A stretch of DNA of 64,000 bases from DASXRU01 sp034665305. Its GTDB lineage: Bacteria > Acidobacteriota > Blastocatellia > Pyrinomonadales > Pyrinomonadaceae. The DNA lies in contig JAXDFZ010000003.1 of NCBI GenBank assembly GCA_034665305.1, forward strand, positions 186,001 to 250,000, written 5' to 3'. The stretch's first letter is position 1. Every line of letters starts with the position of its first letter. Below the pieces are notes generated by a model that saw only the letters and a list, made by a program, of their open reading frames with translations, did no database searches and was not told the origin of the DNA. Of this stretch, positions 43,348 through 55,300 are shown one piece after another. The position numbers and the translations under genes were made by a program.

Positions 43348-46300
43348 GGAACGGGCGCCACCCCCATCGGCGTTAGGATTTCCGCAAATCTCTTCAGCAC
43401 CGCAAAGTTTGTTCCTGCACCGTGTGCCGCGGGATAGGCGATCACACCATAACCTGCCCTTTTGGCGCTTTCAGCGATAGCCTGCGTCTGCCGGTACTCA
43501 AGAGTCGAATTATATCCCCAAGCGTTCGCCACTTGAGGATTTGTGAGATCGAGAGTCTTTTGACCGGACAAATTCATATCGAAGCGCACGACATGGGTAT
43601 AACTTCCGCTGTGGGCTGCCACTTCATTCACCGCGGTTTGTCCGCTTTCGGCCACGTAAAAGGCTTTACCAAATCGATTATCAAACCGGAGCAGCGCTGG
43701 GTCAATTTCATCCATAACTTCTTGGGGATAAGAAGTGGCATGTCTTACTGCAAAAGGCTCGATGTTTGAAGCTGCAAAGACAGAGCCTGTGAAGCGTTGG
43801 GCTGCGCTAGTAATGGATAGAAGATTGTCAGCGACTATTGATCCAACCAACGTAGGGCCAAGCGCTAAGTACTCGCCACGGTAGTTTTCGTCTTGGCTGA
43901 GTTTGTATAAGTCTACGGCTGCAAGAATGACCCGCGCCGTGCTAATCAAACTTTGATATTCGTAATACAGCGAGACCACGTTCGAAACGAGCGGCGCGAC
44001 TTCCTCCATCGCCGAGACCTGACCACTGGGATCAATCAGATTTGTCGGATTGTTCTGCGCATATGAGTACTTATGAAGAGACTGAGGATCGTGGGGACTG
44101 CCTTCAAAGGAATCCATTGTCCAGAAGCGACCCGCGGCCGGGTTTAGGTATCTGGCGCGCAGGTAGTAGAAGGCCAGGTCAGCATCGAATTGTTCGCCGG
44201 CGTAGAGGTAATCGTTTGCGGTGTTGCCGACGTGCGCGATGAGGTTGCCGAAGGCGTCATAGTCGTATGTGTCTGTGACGGCGCCGGCGGCGTCGGTAAG
44301 TAAACGCACGCTGCCGTGGCCGTCGTATCCGTAGAATGAGAGGGAACAATTTGCCGTCGGGAGCGGGCAGCGTTGCGAGATTAGATCGTGACCGTAGGTG
44401 TAGCTGCGGGTGACGTTGCCGTATTGTAGTTCCTCGATGACTTGGGCGTAGCCGGTCGGATTGTTTGTGTCCACCAGATAATTCGTGGTGACGCCCGCCA
44501 CGGTTTTGCCGACGCGGTTGCCATCGCCGTCGTAGACAAACGCGCCGGCTGGGCCAGCACCAGGTGTGAAAGACGCGAGCTGGTTTTCAAAATCGTAATC
44601 GTACGAGTTTCCATTCGCCGTCGTGGTGTTGCCGTTGTCGTCGTAACTCTCGCTGGCCAGCCGGTCGTTCGCGTCGTAGCTCGCGGTTTGGGAAATTACC
44701 GGCGTCACCGTGGAAGTTCGCGAGAGACGGTTGCCAACCGCATCGTAACTGTAGCTGATTGTCCCATTGACGTTGTGCGGGCCATTCGCGATCGTCTCTG
44801 CGCGCAAACGATAGAGATCGTCATAGCTGTAGGTCACGGTCCTGCCGTTAAGTTCCGTCACTCCGACGCGATTTCCCGCCGGGCCCAACGTGTATGAATA
44901 GCCGGCAACATGTGAAACGGCTGTTCCCACCGTCATGTTGGTGAGGCGATTCAGTGAGTTGTACGCATAACTCGTGCTGATCTGGTTCGGGTAAAGGTAG
45001 CTCTGTAAGTTTCCCGCCCCGTTGTACGTGTAGGACGTGACGCCGCCGTTGAGCGTGATGAGCTGGTTGTCCTTAACACTAGCGAGACGATTCAGCGCGT
45101 CGTACCCGTAGTCGATACTGACGCCGTTGGCATGCGCCGATCGCGTGGTGGCCACATTACCGGCGTCGTCGTAGGTGTAACTCAACGCGCCGAAGGGCGT
45201 CTGTCTGCCAATCAAACGGTTGCGAACGTCATACGAATAGACCGTCGTGCCGGACGCATCGACCATGCTGGCGCGCTGGCCGTTTGCGTTATAGGTGAAG
45301 CTGATCGCCGGTTGGTTAAAGGAAACGTCCGGTGTCTTCGACGATAAGCGCCGCATCGCGTCGTAGGCGAACGAGGTTACTTTCCCGTTAAAGTCCGTGC
45401 GGGTTCGCAGATTTCCAGCGAGATCATAAGAATAACTTTCAAACTGGCCGAGCGGCAGCATCCGTTTCATACGGCGGCCAAGTTGATCGTATTCGAACCT
45501 GGTGATGTGATTGTTAGCGTCAGTCTGCGACAGTTGCCGGCCCAGTTCGTCGTAGGTGTAGATCGTTTCCTGATTGAGAGCATCGGTGACCTTCGTTAAC
45601 CGGCCCAAAGCGTCGTAGCTGAACCGGGTGGGCTTGCCCGCTTGATCGGTTTTCGTGGCGGTACGGCCGAGCGCGTCGTAGCTAACGGAATCGAAAGAGC
45701 GATCGGCGTGGATTGTTTTTATGCGCCGGTTGTCGGCGTCATATTCATAACTGGTCGCATGCCCGAGCGCGTCGGTGACCGAAAGCTGATTGCCGTTGGC
45801 GTCGTAAGCAAACGTTGTTTCCTGGCCCAGCGCATTTTTGATCGTCATGCGACGGCCGGCGTCGTCGTAAAAATATCGGGTGACGTTGCCGCGCGCATCT
45901 GTCTGCGATAGCAGTTGTCCCGCGGCGTCATAGACTGAAGAGGCGCTCGTGCCGTCGGCAAAAGTCGTGCGCAGCAGGCGGCCCAACTCGTCGTATGAGT
46001 AAGACGTCACGTGTCCCGCGCGATCCGTGCTGGTCAGCCGGCGCCCTTCCGCATCGTAAGCCGTTTCCTCATGTGTGCTGTCCGGGTAATCCGTTCGCGT
46101 CAAACGGCCCATGTCGTCATAACTAAATTCGGTGCGGTGTCCCAACTGATCGATGGTGGCACCCTGTTGCCCGGTGAGGTTGTACTCGACCTTCGTCGAA
46201 GAGCCATCGGCGTAGATTGTTTTCACGAGGCGGTTAAGCTTGTCGTATTCGTAATTAGTTGTAATCGTTTCCGGCTGGCCCAACGTGTTGGTGCGTGTCA

Positions 46301-49300
46301 CCCTCTGACTTTTGCGATTGCCATTAGCGTCGTAGGTGTACGTCGTGACGTGGCCCAACGCGTCGGTTTCGCTGCTCAACCGCCCATTGCCGTCATAGCT
46401 GTAGACCGTCTGACCGTTCAGCGCATCCTTCATCGCGCTGCGCTGGCCGGTGATGGCGCTAAAGGTGTACGTCGTCGAATTATTCAACGCGTCGGTTGCG
46501 CTTAGCAGATTCGTCCCCGCCGCGTCATAGGTATTCGTTGTCGTTTGGCCCAGCGCGTCGGTAATAGTCAGAACCTGACGCGCGCCGTTGTAGGTAGACT
46601 GCATGGCATGGCCGAGGGGATCGGTAACGCTGGTGCGGTTATCGGCCGAGTCGTAGGCGTAGGTGGTCGTCTTGCCCAGCTCATTCGTTTCGCTCAGGAC
46701 GTTATCGAGTTCGTCATAACTAAAACTCCTGACACCGCCTTTGGCATCGACGCGGCGCAGAACGTTGCCGCGCTCGTCATACTCGTAACGCGTCGCACGC
46801 CCCAGGCGATCGGTGATGGTTTCCACGCGTCCGGCGATATCGTGATCGTAGGCGAGCGCATGGTTGAACGCGTCGCGTTGCCCTATCAAACGCCCGCTCG
46901 CGTCGAACTCATTTTGCAAAGGCGTGGTGCCACGCGCGTCCGTGATCGTCACTAGTCGATGATCGGAATCGTAGCTATAGGTGGTTGTTTGCTGTTCGCG
47001 GTCGGTGTAACTGACCAGATCGCCGCGCGCATCGTACGCATAAGTTTGCGAGTTCCCATTCGGGTCCGTAATGCTGGTAATACGATTGGCAGGATCGCGC
47101 GTGAAGGCGACGCTGCGGCCGGTCGAGTGAATTATCCCGGCGCTCGTGAGGGTGAGGGAATTGCCGTAAGGGTCGCGCACACTGCTGACCCCGGTGCGCT
47201 GATCGATGACATAGACCGCGCCCTCCGCTGTGGTCAGGCGGAAGGTTCCGGCGTTGAAGATGTCGGGATTGTTTTGATTGATCAGGCGGACCGCTCCGGG
47301 TAGCACGCCTTGTGTTTCTACCAACACGTCGCTGGGCCCGACGGCCTCGAGCGTGGCGTGCGTGCCCGGTTCGGGAGTGAACATGAGCCGGGTGGAAGTA
47401 ATCGGTGCCAGTTGTTGGCAATGAATTGCAGTGGTGGCCTGAAACCTAAAGACTTTGCCGTCGCCGAAAGTGACTGCCACCTTGTGCGGCCGGCCCGGCT
47501 CCAGGCAATAGGTAGGAATGGCGCCGCTGGAAACGGTTTCCAGCCAACTGAAACCGAGGACGCCGGTTTTTTCAACCCGTGCGCTCTTGATTCCGAGTTG
47601 CCAGCCGACGCCGAAATCGCCCGCCCGGTTGTCGCGGCTGTCATAGCTGCGCACGACTTCTATCGGCAGCCCCGCGACCGGCACATTGAGATCCGAAAAA
47701 GCGATCTGAAAATGGCCGACCTTCAGGTTCTTGTCGACAAGAACGCTGGTTGACGTGAACGAAGTCTGGCCGTACTCATCAGTTGCACGTAGACGGAGCG
47801 AGTAGATGCCGTTCAGCATCATGGTCGTGTCGAGCGTCCCCAATGTGCTGTTGGTTACCTGGGCATGGCCGGAAGCCACCGTGCGCCAACCCTGGCTTGC
47901 GGAGCCATCCAAAGCGGTGTCGCCGCTTCGCTCTGCCACCGCACTCCAAATGTCGTCTGTGTTCAGGCGGTATTCGAGCGTCCAACTGCCATTGCTGACG
48001 GAGCCGGTTACGAGCGCGGGCGCCGTCAACTCAGCGCCATCAGCAGGAGCGGTGATCCCGACGGTTGGTAGCGGAACGTTATCGTTCACCTGAACGGTAA
48101 TGTCGTCGGCGGCGGAAAATTGGCTATCGCTCGCGGTTAGCCGGAGAACGTAAGTGCCCGTGGCGCTGAATTGAGCGTTGGTGACGGTGACGTTGGGATT
48201 AACGAAGGAAACAGTTCCGGAACCACTCAGCATGGACCACGTAGTAGTCAAACCGCTGGTGCCCGGCAAACCGTCATCGCTCACACTGCCATTCAATGCA
48301 GCGCCCTGCGACAGCAGTGTGGTCTGATCTGCGCCGGCATTCACAGTAGGCGCCACGTTCGCCGGAGTGACCGTAACGACGACTTCATCGCTCGCGCTCA
48401 GCGCGCCGTCGCTGGCAGTCAAACGGAGGACGTAAGTGCCGGCGACACTAAACTGGATGCTGGTTATCGCATTGTCTGGATTGCCGAACGTCGCTGCAGC
48501 AGGTCCGCTGGTTTGCGTCCAAACCACAGACACACTGCTCCCTAACGGCAAGCCATCATCCGCCGCGTTGCCGTTTAGACTTATCGGTGCAGCCGTTAAG
48601 GTGATCGCCTGGTCCAGGCCCGCGCTCACAGTTGGCGGTTGATTCACTGCGGCCGGGCTGACCGTGACAGTAAGAACTGATGAGGCTGCGTATTCCCCGT
48701 CGTCGGCCGTCAAACTCAGCACGTAGGCTCCGGGCGTGCTGAACGCCGCAGTCGTGTTGGCGGAGGTAGCATCCGCAAACGTGACTATTCCCGGACCGCT
48801 GCGCCGGCTCCAGAAAACGGAGAGACTGCTCCCTACAGGCCCGCCATCATCGGTTACAGTTGCCGCAAGGCTCGCGCTGGCCGGTAGGGTGATTGTTTGA
48901 TCGTTCCCGGGGACAACGACCGGCGATTGGTTCGCTGGATTCACGAGCACATTAAGATCGCTGGTCGCGTTCAGCTCTCCATCGCTGGCCGTCAAGCGCA
49001 GCACATACGTTCCCGGCGTAGTGAAGGTCGCGCCGGATAAAGGCGATTGCGAATTCGCGAAGCTGACCGGCCCCGGCCCCGAGACCACGCTCCAGTTAGC
49101 AGAGAGGCTGCTGCCGGCGGGCAAGCCATCATCGCCTACGTGAGCCTCGAGCTTGATCCCGGCCGTGTGGAACGGCCGCAGGCTGATGGAATCAAAGAAA
49201 GCATCGTTGCCCGCGCCGCTGTTGCGCTGGGCCAGCAAGCGCACCCTGATCCAGCCCGTGCCGGCGGGGGCAGTTCTTATGTCCTCAGTTAAATGCCATT

Positions 49301-52300
49301 CGTCGGTGGCGGTGATAATTCCCGAATCGAGCGTGGCGATGACGTTGGTATTCGTGACGTCGCGATACTCGACGATGACGCGGCCGGCGTCAGGACTGGC
49401 TTCCGGCAGGGAACGCAGGTATGCCTGAAACTCAAACTGCTGCGCGCCGGCTGCAATGGCTGCGGCAAAAGCAGACACATCGATGTCCTGTCGCAGCTCC
49501 GCTGCTGCATCGTTCCCGGCAAAGAAATAAGAGCTTCCCTGTTGCGGGGCGGGCGAATTACTCCCGTCATTCATGGCACCCTGCCGCCAGTTGGATCCCT
49601 GAGTTTCGATCCAGTGCGGAATCTCGCCATGGTTTAGCGGCGCTTCATTACTTGAATTAAGAACCAGATTTTCGTTAAGAGTTACGACTTTATTCGCTCC
49701 TGCCTGGGCCGTGGGCGCTTGATTGGCAGGAGCGGGGGTCACCGTTATCACAACATCGTCGCTGGCGCCGAGGGCGGTATCGTTCGCCGAGAAGCGCAGT
49801 ACATAAGCGCCGGCGGCTGTGAATATCGCGGAGGTGTTCGCCGCATTCGCATTAGCAAAGACGACGTCGCCCGGCCCACTGATCCTGGTCCACAACAGAT
49901 TGAGAGTGTTTGCCGGCAAACCGTCGTCAGAAGCTGTGGCTGACAGAATCGCCGCTGCCGGCAGAGCGATGGTTTGATCGGGTCCGGCAGTAACGGTTGG
50001 TGGTTGGTTTGGCGGCGACCAGATCATGGTCGCGTTGGCGTGAGCGCCTGCGAGTGCCGCCGTGATCTGATCAGCCCCGGAGTGCGTTCCGAGATAACAA
50101 AGTGTTGCCTGTCCGGCCGCGTCAGTTTGCAGCGAGGTGTTGGCAGGATTCGCACCTGAGATTGAGAAGTTGACGGTCGCGCCGCCTTGCGGCAGTTGGA
50201 ACTGATCCGTGGTAGTCGCGATCACACAGCCCTGCGTGTTGATGGTATGCGCCGAAACTTCGGGCGCGACGGTCACCACGACGTTCGTCGCTGTTGGCGA
50301 AAGGTTCAAGCCGCCGGGATAGCCATAGCTCTCGTCCTGAGCAAATCCATAGACGGAAACGCCGAATCCTGCCGGCCCATCGAGGGTGTGTGCCCCAACG
50401 GTGAGGGGTAACTGCGCGCCTGAATAACCACTGACGCCAATCGCAGTGAAACTTCCCGCGGCAAGCGCTGCGCCATCGAGAGTAATGCTGCCGAGTAGGG
50501 CCGTCGGCGCTATCACATTCGCGTAATTGATCTGAAATCCGCTGGCAGGAGTGGAAATCGTGTAGTGATCCAGAAATTGCGTGTAGGGCGGGACGATCAT
50601 GAAGAAGGGATCGGCTTTGCCAGTTGTGCCGTTATCGAAGTAGATGCTGGTGCAATACTGAGCTACGAGAATCGGCTTCGTGGCAACTATTTCGGCCGGC
50701 GCCTGCAACAATCGTTCTACGAATTCGCCGCGATTCAGCACAGCGACCAGGGCGCCGTCGAGATAGACGCTTGTGTCATCATCTCGCGCCAGGAAACGGA
50801 AGTAGTCGCCCTTGGTGCGGGTGGCCAACGGTAAGGTGGCGAAGCGCTTGCCCCATGAATTCGCGGGCGGCAATTGTTCCAATAAGTGATCGGCGCAGCA
50901 GCCGACTTCGGCCGGAATCGTCGCAGCCATGTGTCCGCTGAAAACTGCAACCGGTTTCGTTGAGCTAACGCGGCTGCCAGTGAGATCGCCCAACGCAGTG
51001 GGGACCGTGTTTTGCAGCAGATAGGTTTGTCCCTGGTTCAGCGTGATCGCATAGGGCACGCCGGCGATATGACTGCCGGTCGTAGCCGCTGGAGTTATCG
51101 TTACAGTGGTGCCATTTTCGGCGGCGACAATGCCGAATTCACTCGAGGGACCGAACGCCATGTTGCTATAGGTCAGCACATAGTAGTCGGAGCCCAGGGA
51201 AGTCACCGGCAGGCCAAGAAAGGCATCCGTCGAAAAGATGCGTTGGCTTATTCCATAGACCCCAATCGGCTGTTGCGAAGTGACATGAATTCCTTTTGCC
51301 TGGACCACCTCGGCATCGGTGACCTGGACGAAAGGAAGAGTGACGGTCGCTACGCTATTAGCGCTCACGGCAAAGTTCTGGACGAAGTTCATCCCCGGGA
51401 TGGAGACGGTGCCGGAAGTGCTGACGGTTGAAGTTATCGATAACTTCTGCGTGGCCAGGCCACCGGTGAAGTAGGCGGACGGAAACATAAGCCAAAAGTC
51501 GGTGCCCTGATGGGTTGGCGATCCGCTGGCGGGTTTTGTGCCTGCGCTGGGCGGGACTCCGGCACCGGAGCTACTTGCGTACAAATCATCGCCGGCAAAA
51601 CTTCCCGTAACGACGTCGATCTTCGTTCCCTCCGGCATGGGGACGGATATTTCAGCGACACCGTTCGGGCCGGTGACGGCTGTGAAGGACGAGCCGTTCA
51701 AAGTGAATTGGATCCTTTTGCCAGTCAGTGGTTGGTTGGCGAAGGTGTCCCGCAACGCTCCGCGCACTAAGAGAGATATTCCCGTTGTTTGCGCCGGCGG
51801 GTTTTCCATCCCAAACGATGTCGGTCGCCTGGTGACAGTAAATGTCGCGCTGTCCGTGCCGGTGCCGCCGTCTTTGTCGCTAATGTTCAGGATGGCCCGG
51901 TAGCTGCCGGGCGTGGCATAGCTATGGAGCACGGCTGCATTCGCGTTGGTGCAGTTGATGCATGAAGACGTCTGGCCATCACCGAAATTCCAATCGCCAT
52001 GCAGCGTCTGGTTGTCGATCGGACTCTGGTCCGAAATGCGCGGGAGGCTGGTCCATTGCTCACCCCAGACCAGTGTTTTGCCCGGATCAATATCCACGGC
52101 GGGCGGCAAATTCAAGACCAGCACGTCGCGCGTGATCGAGTAGTTGGTCCCGAGCGGATCGCCGACTTTCAACTTAACGTGAAAAGTGCCGCTGTCCTGA
52201 AACGTGTGCGAGCTGGTGTTTGCGCCTTGCGACAGAGTGCTGCCGTCGCCAAAGTCGTATTGGCGAATCGCGGTCGGCCGAAGTAAGAGTGGCGTGATAT

Positions 52301-55300
52301 CGGAAAAGCGAACGGCCTCGCCCGCCTCATGGACGATGATCGGCGAGTGTGTGAAGTCAGGCTGCAGGGCAACGGCGACGTGAAAAAGCGTCTGACGCGA
52401 ACTGGTAAGTCCCGAGTCATCCGTCACAGCGAGCGTGACGGGATAATCACCTGGGGCGGGGAATATGTGAAACGGATTGCGGCCAGTACTGGTGCTGCCG
52501 TCGCCGAAATTCCAGCCCCAGGAAATAATCTGGCCATCCGAATCGGTCGAGCGATCGAAAAACTGAGTGTTCGTTCCGATGGTCGCGCTGGAAAAAACAT
52601 AAAAACTGCTCAGGCCGATTTGACTGGAGCCGTAGTTGTTCTTCAGTAGCAACTTCACATACTTCGCCGGCGCCGGCGGAAAGTAAAAGTCCTGCAGCTG
52701 CGCAGAGTTGATGAGCGTGCCGGAGAGCACTGACGCAAAGGATGAATCTGCAGCGTCTGTGTTTGACACCAGTAGCTCGAAGTCTTTGGGTGATCGGTTC
52801 AGATCATTGGCGGCCGGGCCGGGGCGGAGGGCGATGTGATTGATGGTCCATGAATCGCCGCGCGGCAGGATCAGCTTGAGCCACTGGTTCGTATTCTGAT
52901 TGGGCGCAGTCACCCACGGCTTGTCTACCGGGTCAATGTCGATAGCGTTGGCGGCCGTCTCTGCGGCGCTGGCCTGGCTCGAGAAACCAATCACAGCGGA
53001 GCCTCGATCTGGGGCGGCCAGCACTTCCAGTTCTTTCACGCCGACGATGGACGAGCTGTAAGAGCTCTTCCAAACGAATTGCACATAACGCGCATCGACG
53101 AAGCTGCTGAACTGAAACTCCTGTGCGGGCGAGTTGAAAATCGGCGCGAGGGTGCCGCTGTAAACTGTCGTGAAGGCGCTGTCGGCAGTGCTGCTGTTGG
53201 AAATTCTGATTTCAAAATCTTTTGGGCCAGACTGGCTGAAGGTGTCACTGAGTGGCAGGATGCGCACGCCGTAGATTCTTTGCGGCGCATCGTTCGCGAG
53301 CGAAGTCTTTACCCAGACATTGTTGAGCGCGCCGGTGCCAATCCAGTTGGTGGCAGCGTTGCCGTCGAACGCGGCTTGCGCAGAGTTGGGGTGATTTGGC
53401 GATTCATTAGACGCGGCCACGACGCGCGCGGTGCCGGCGGCGATGACGTCAAAGGCGGGGGTGTGAATGCTCGATTCGCCGCCGTTGGTTAGCGGCACAT
53501 ACTTCACATATTTCGCCGGTATGGGTCCGCCGGGAAACAGGAACTGTTGCGCATAAGGAACGAACGATGCGCTCGTGGACAGGACGCGCGTGAAGGCAGC
53601 GTCCTCGGGGGTGGTGTTTGAGACCCAGACCTCGAAGTCTTTTACCGCGGTAGGCAGACCGTGGGCGCTGTCGTACCAGGTCGCGAGCCTGACGCCTTCG
53701 ATCAGATAACTTTTGCCTCCCGCCAACTGGATCGTGGCGAACTGATTTGCGGTACTGGTCGTTTGCCAACCGCCGATGAAGTATCCCAACAATCCATTCA
53801 CGGAACCGGCGCCGCCCGGATAGCTGTAGTCGTAGATTGTGCCGCCATTTAGCGGCAGAGCGGGCGATTGGCAGAGGGCCACGTTTGCCTGGCCGGGAAG
53901 GGAAATCACGCTGTCAGCCCCTCCGGCGGCGACGGCGTTGAAAGTGCCCAAACGAATGCTGTTCGGATCGCCGTAGTTATTTTTCGCCAACAGCTTGATG
54001 TAGCGCGCGCGCACCGGCCCGCCGGTTAAGACAAACTCCTGTAGTTGTCCGTTGTTCAAGAGCGTGGCATTAAGGACAGTCACGAAGTTCGCGTCGTCGG
54101 CGGTAGTCGCGGAAATCTGCACTTCGAAACTCTTCAGCGAGGCATTGCTGACAGCGGCGTTCGCCGGCTGCAGCCGCACGCGCTCAATCCAAACCATCTG
54201 CTGGTCGTAGAACTGCATTTTGGCGAACTGGTTGTTCAGGCCGGGCGTGGTCCAGAAGGTGAGGTTATCGCTATCCAGAATTTTGTCGGCGGCGAAGTTG
54301 GCGGAGGTTGCGCCGGACGACGCGATGACGAAGGCGCCGGCAGTGCCGGTCGATTCGGGAACGACAAAGTCAGCGATCGGCGGCACTCGCGGATCGTTTA
54401 CGGTGATGGTGACGTCGTCATGGTTTGTCAGTTCGGAATCAGAGACGGTGAGGCGCAGCACGTAGATTCCCGGCAAGCTGAATGTGGCAGTGGTAACGGT
54501 TGTGTTGGCGCCGGCGAAAGTAACTTCGCCTGGCCCGCTGAGTTTGCTCCAGGTGCTGGCCAGCGAGTTTCCCAACGGGTATCCGTCGTCGCTCAAGCTG
54601 CCGTTGAGATGGGCGGGGGTAAATAAACTAATTGACTGGTCGGCGCCCGCGTTGGCGGTGGGTGCGTGGTTCGGTGGCAGGACTGTGATCGTGATGTCGT
54701 CGCCGGTCGTGAGTTGGGTATCACTCACCGTCAATCGCAGCACGTACGTGCCAGGTTCGCTAAAGGTGGCGCTGGTGGCACTTGTGTTGGCGTTGGCGAA
54801 GACTACCGATCCGGGGCCGCTGAGTTTGGACCAATTCGCTGTTACCGAACTGCCGCGCGGCCAACCGTCGTCGGCCATCGTGCCGGACAGATTTACCGGT
54901 TGCGGAAGGATGATTGTCTGGTCCGCTCCCGCATTTGCGAGGGGCGCGGTATTCAGGGGATCGACAACGATCGTGACTTCATCGGTGCCGTTTAGTTCAC
55001 CATCGCTTGTTGTTAGCCGGAGCACATAGACTCCGGCGATTGTGAAACTGGCGGCAGTCACGGTCATGTTCGGGTTTTCAAAAACGACCGGGGCGGGACC
55101 ACTGACCGTGGTCCAGTGTGCGTTCAAAGTGCTGCCCTCCGGCCAGCCGTCATCCGACATCGAGCCGTTGAGTTGGATCGAGTTTGGCAGGGACGTGATC
55201 TGATCGGCGCCGGCACTCGTAGAGGGCGCCTGGTTTTCGGGTTGGACATTAATGGTGACGTCGCTGCTGGCAGAGAGTTCAGAGTCACTTGCGGTTAGGC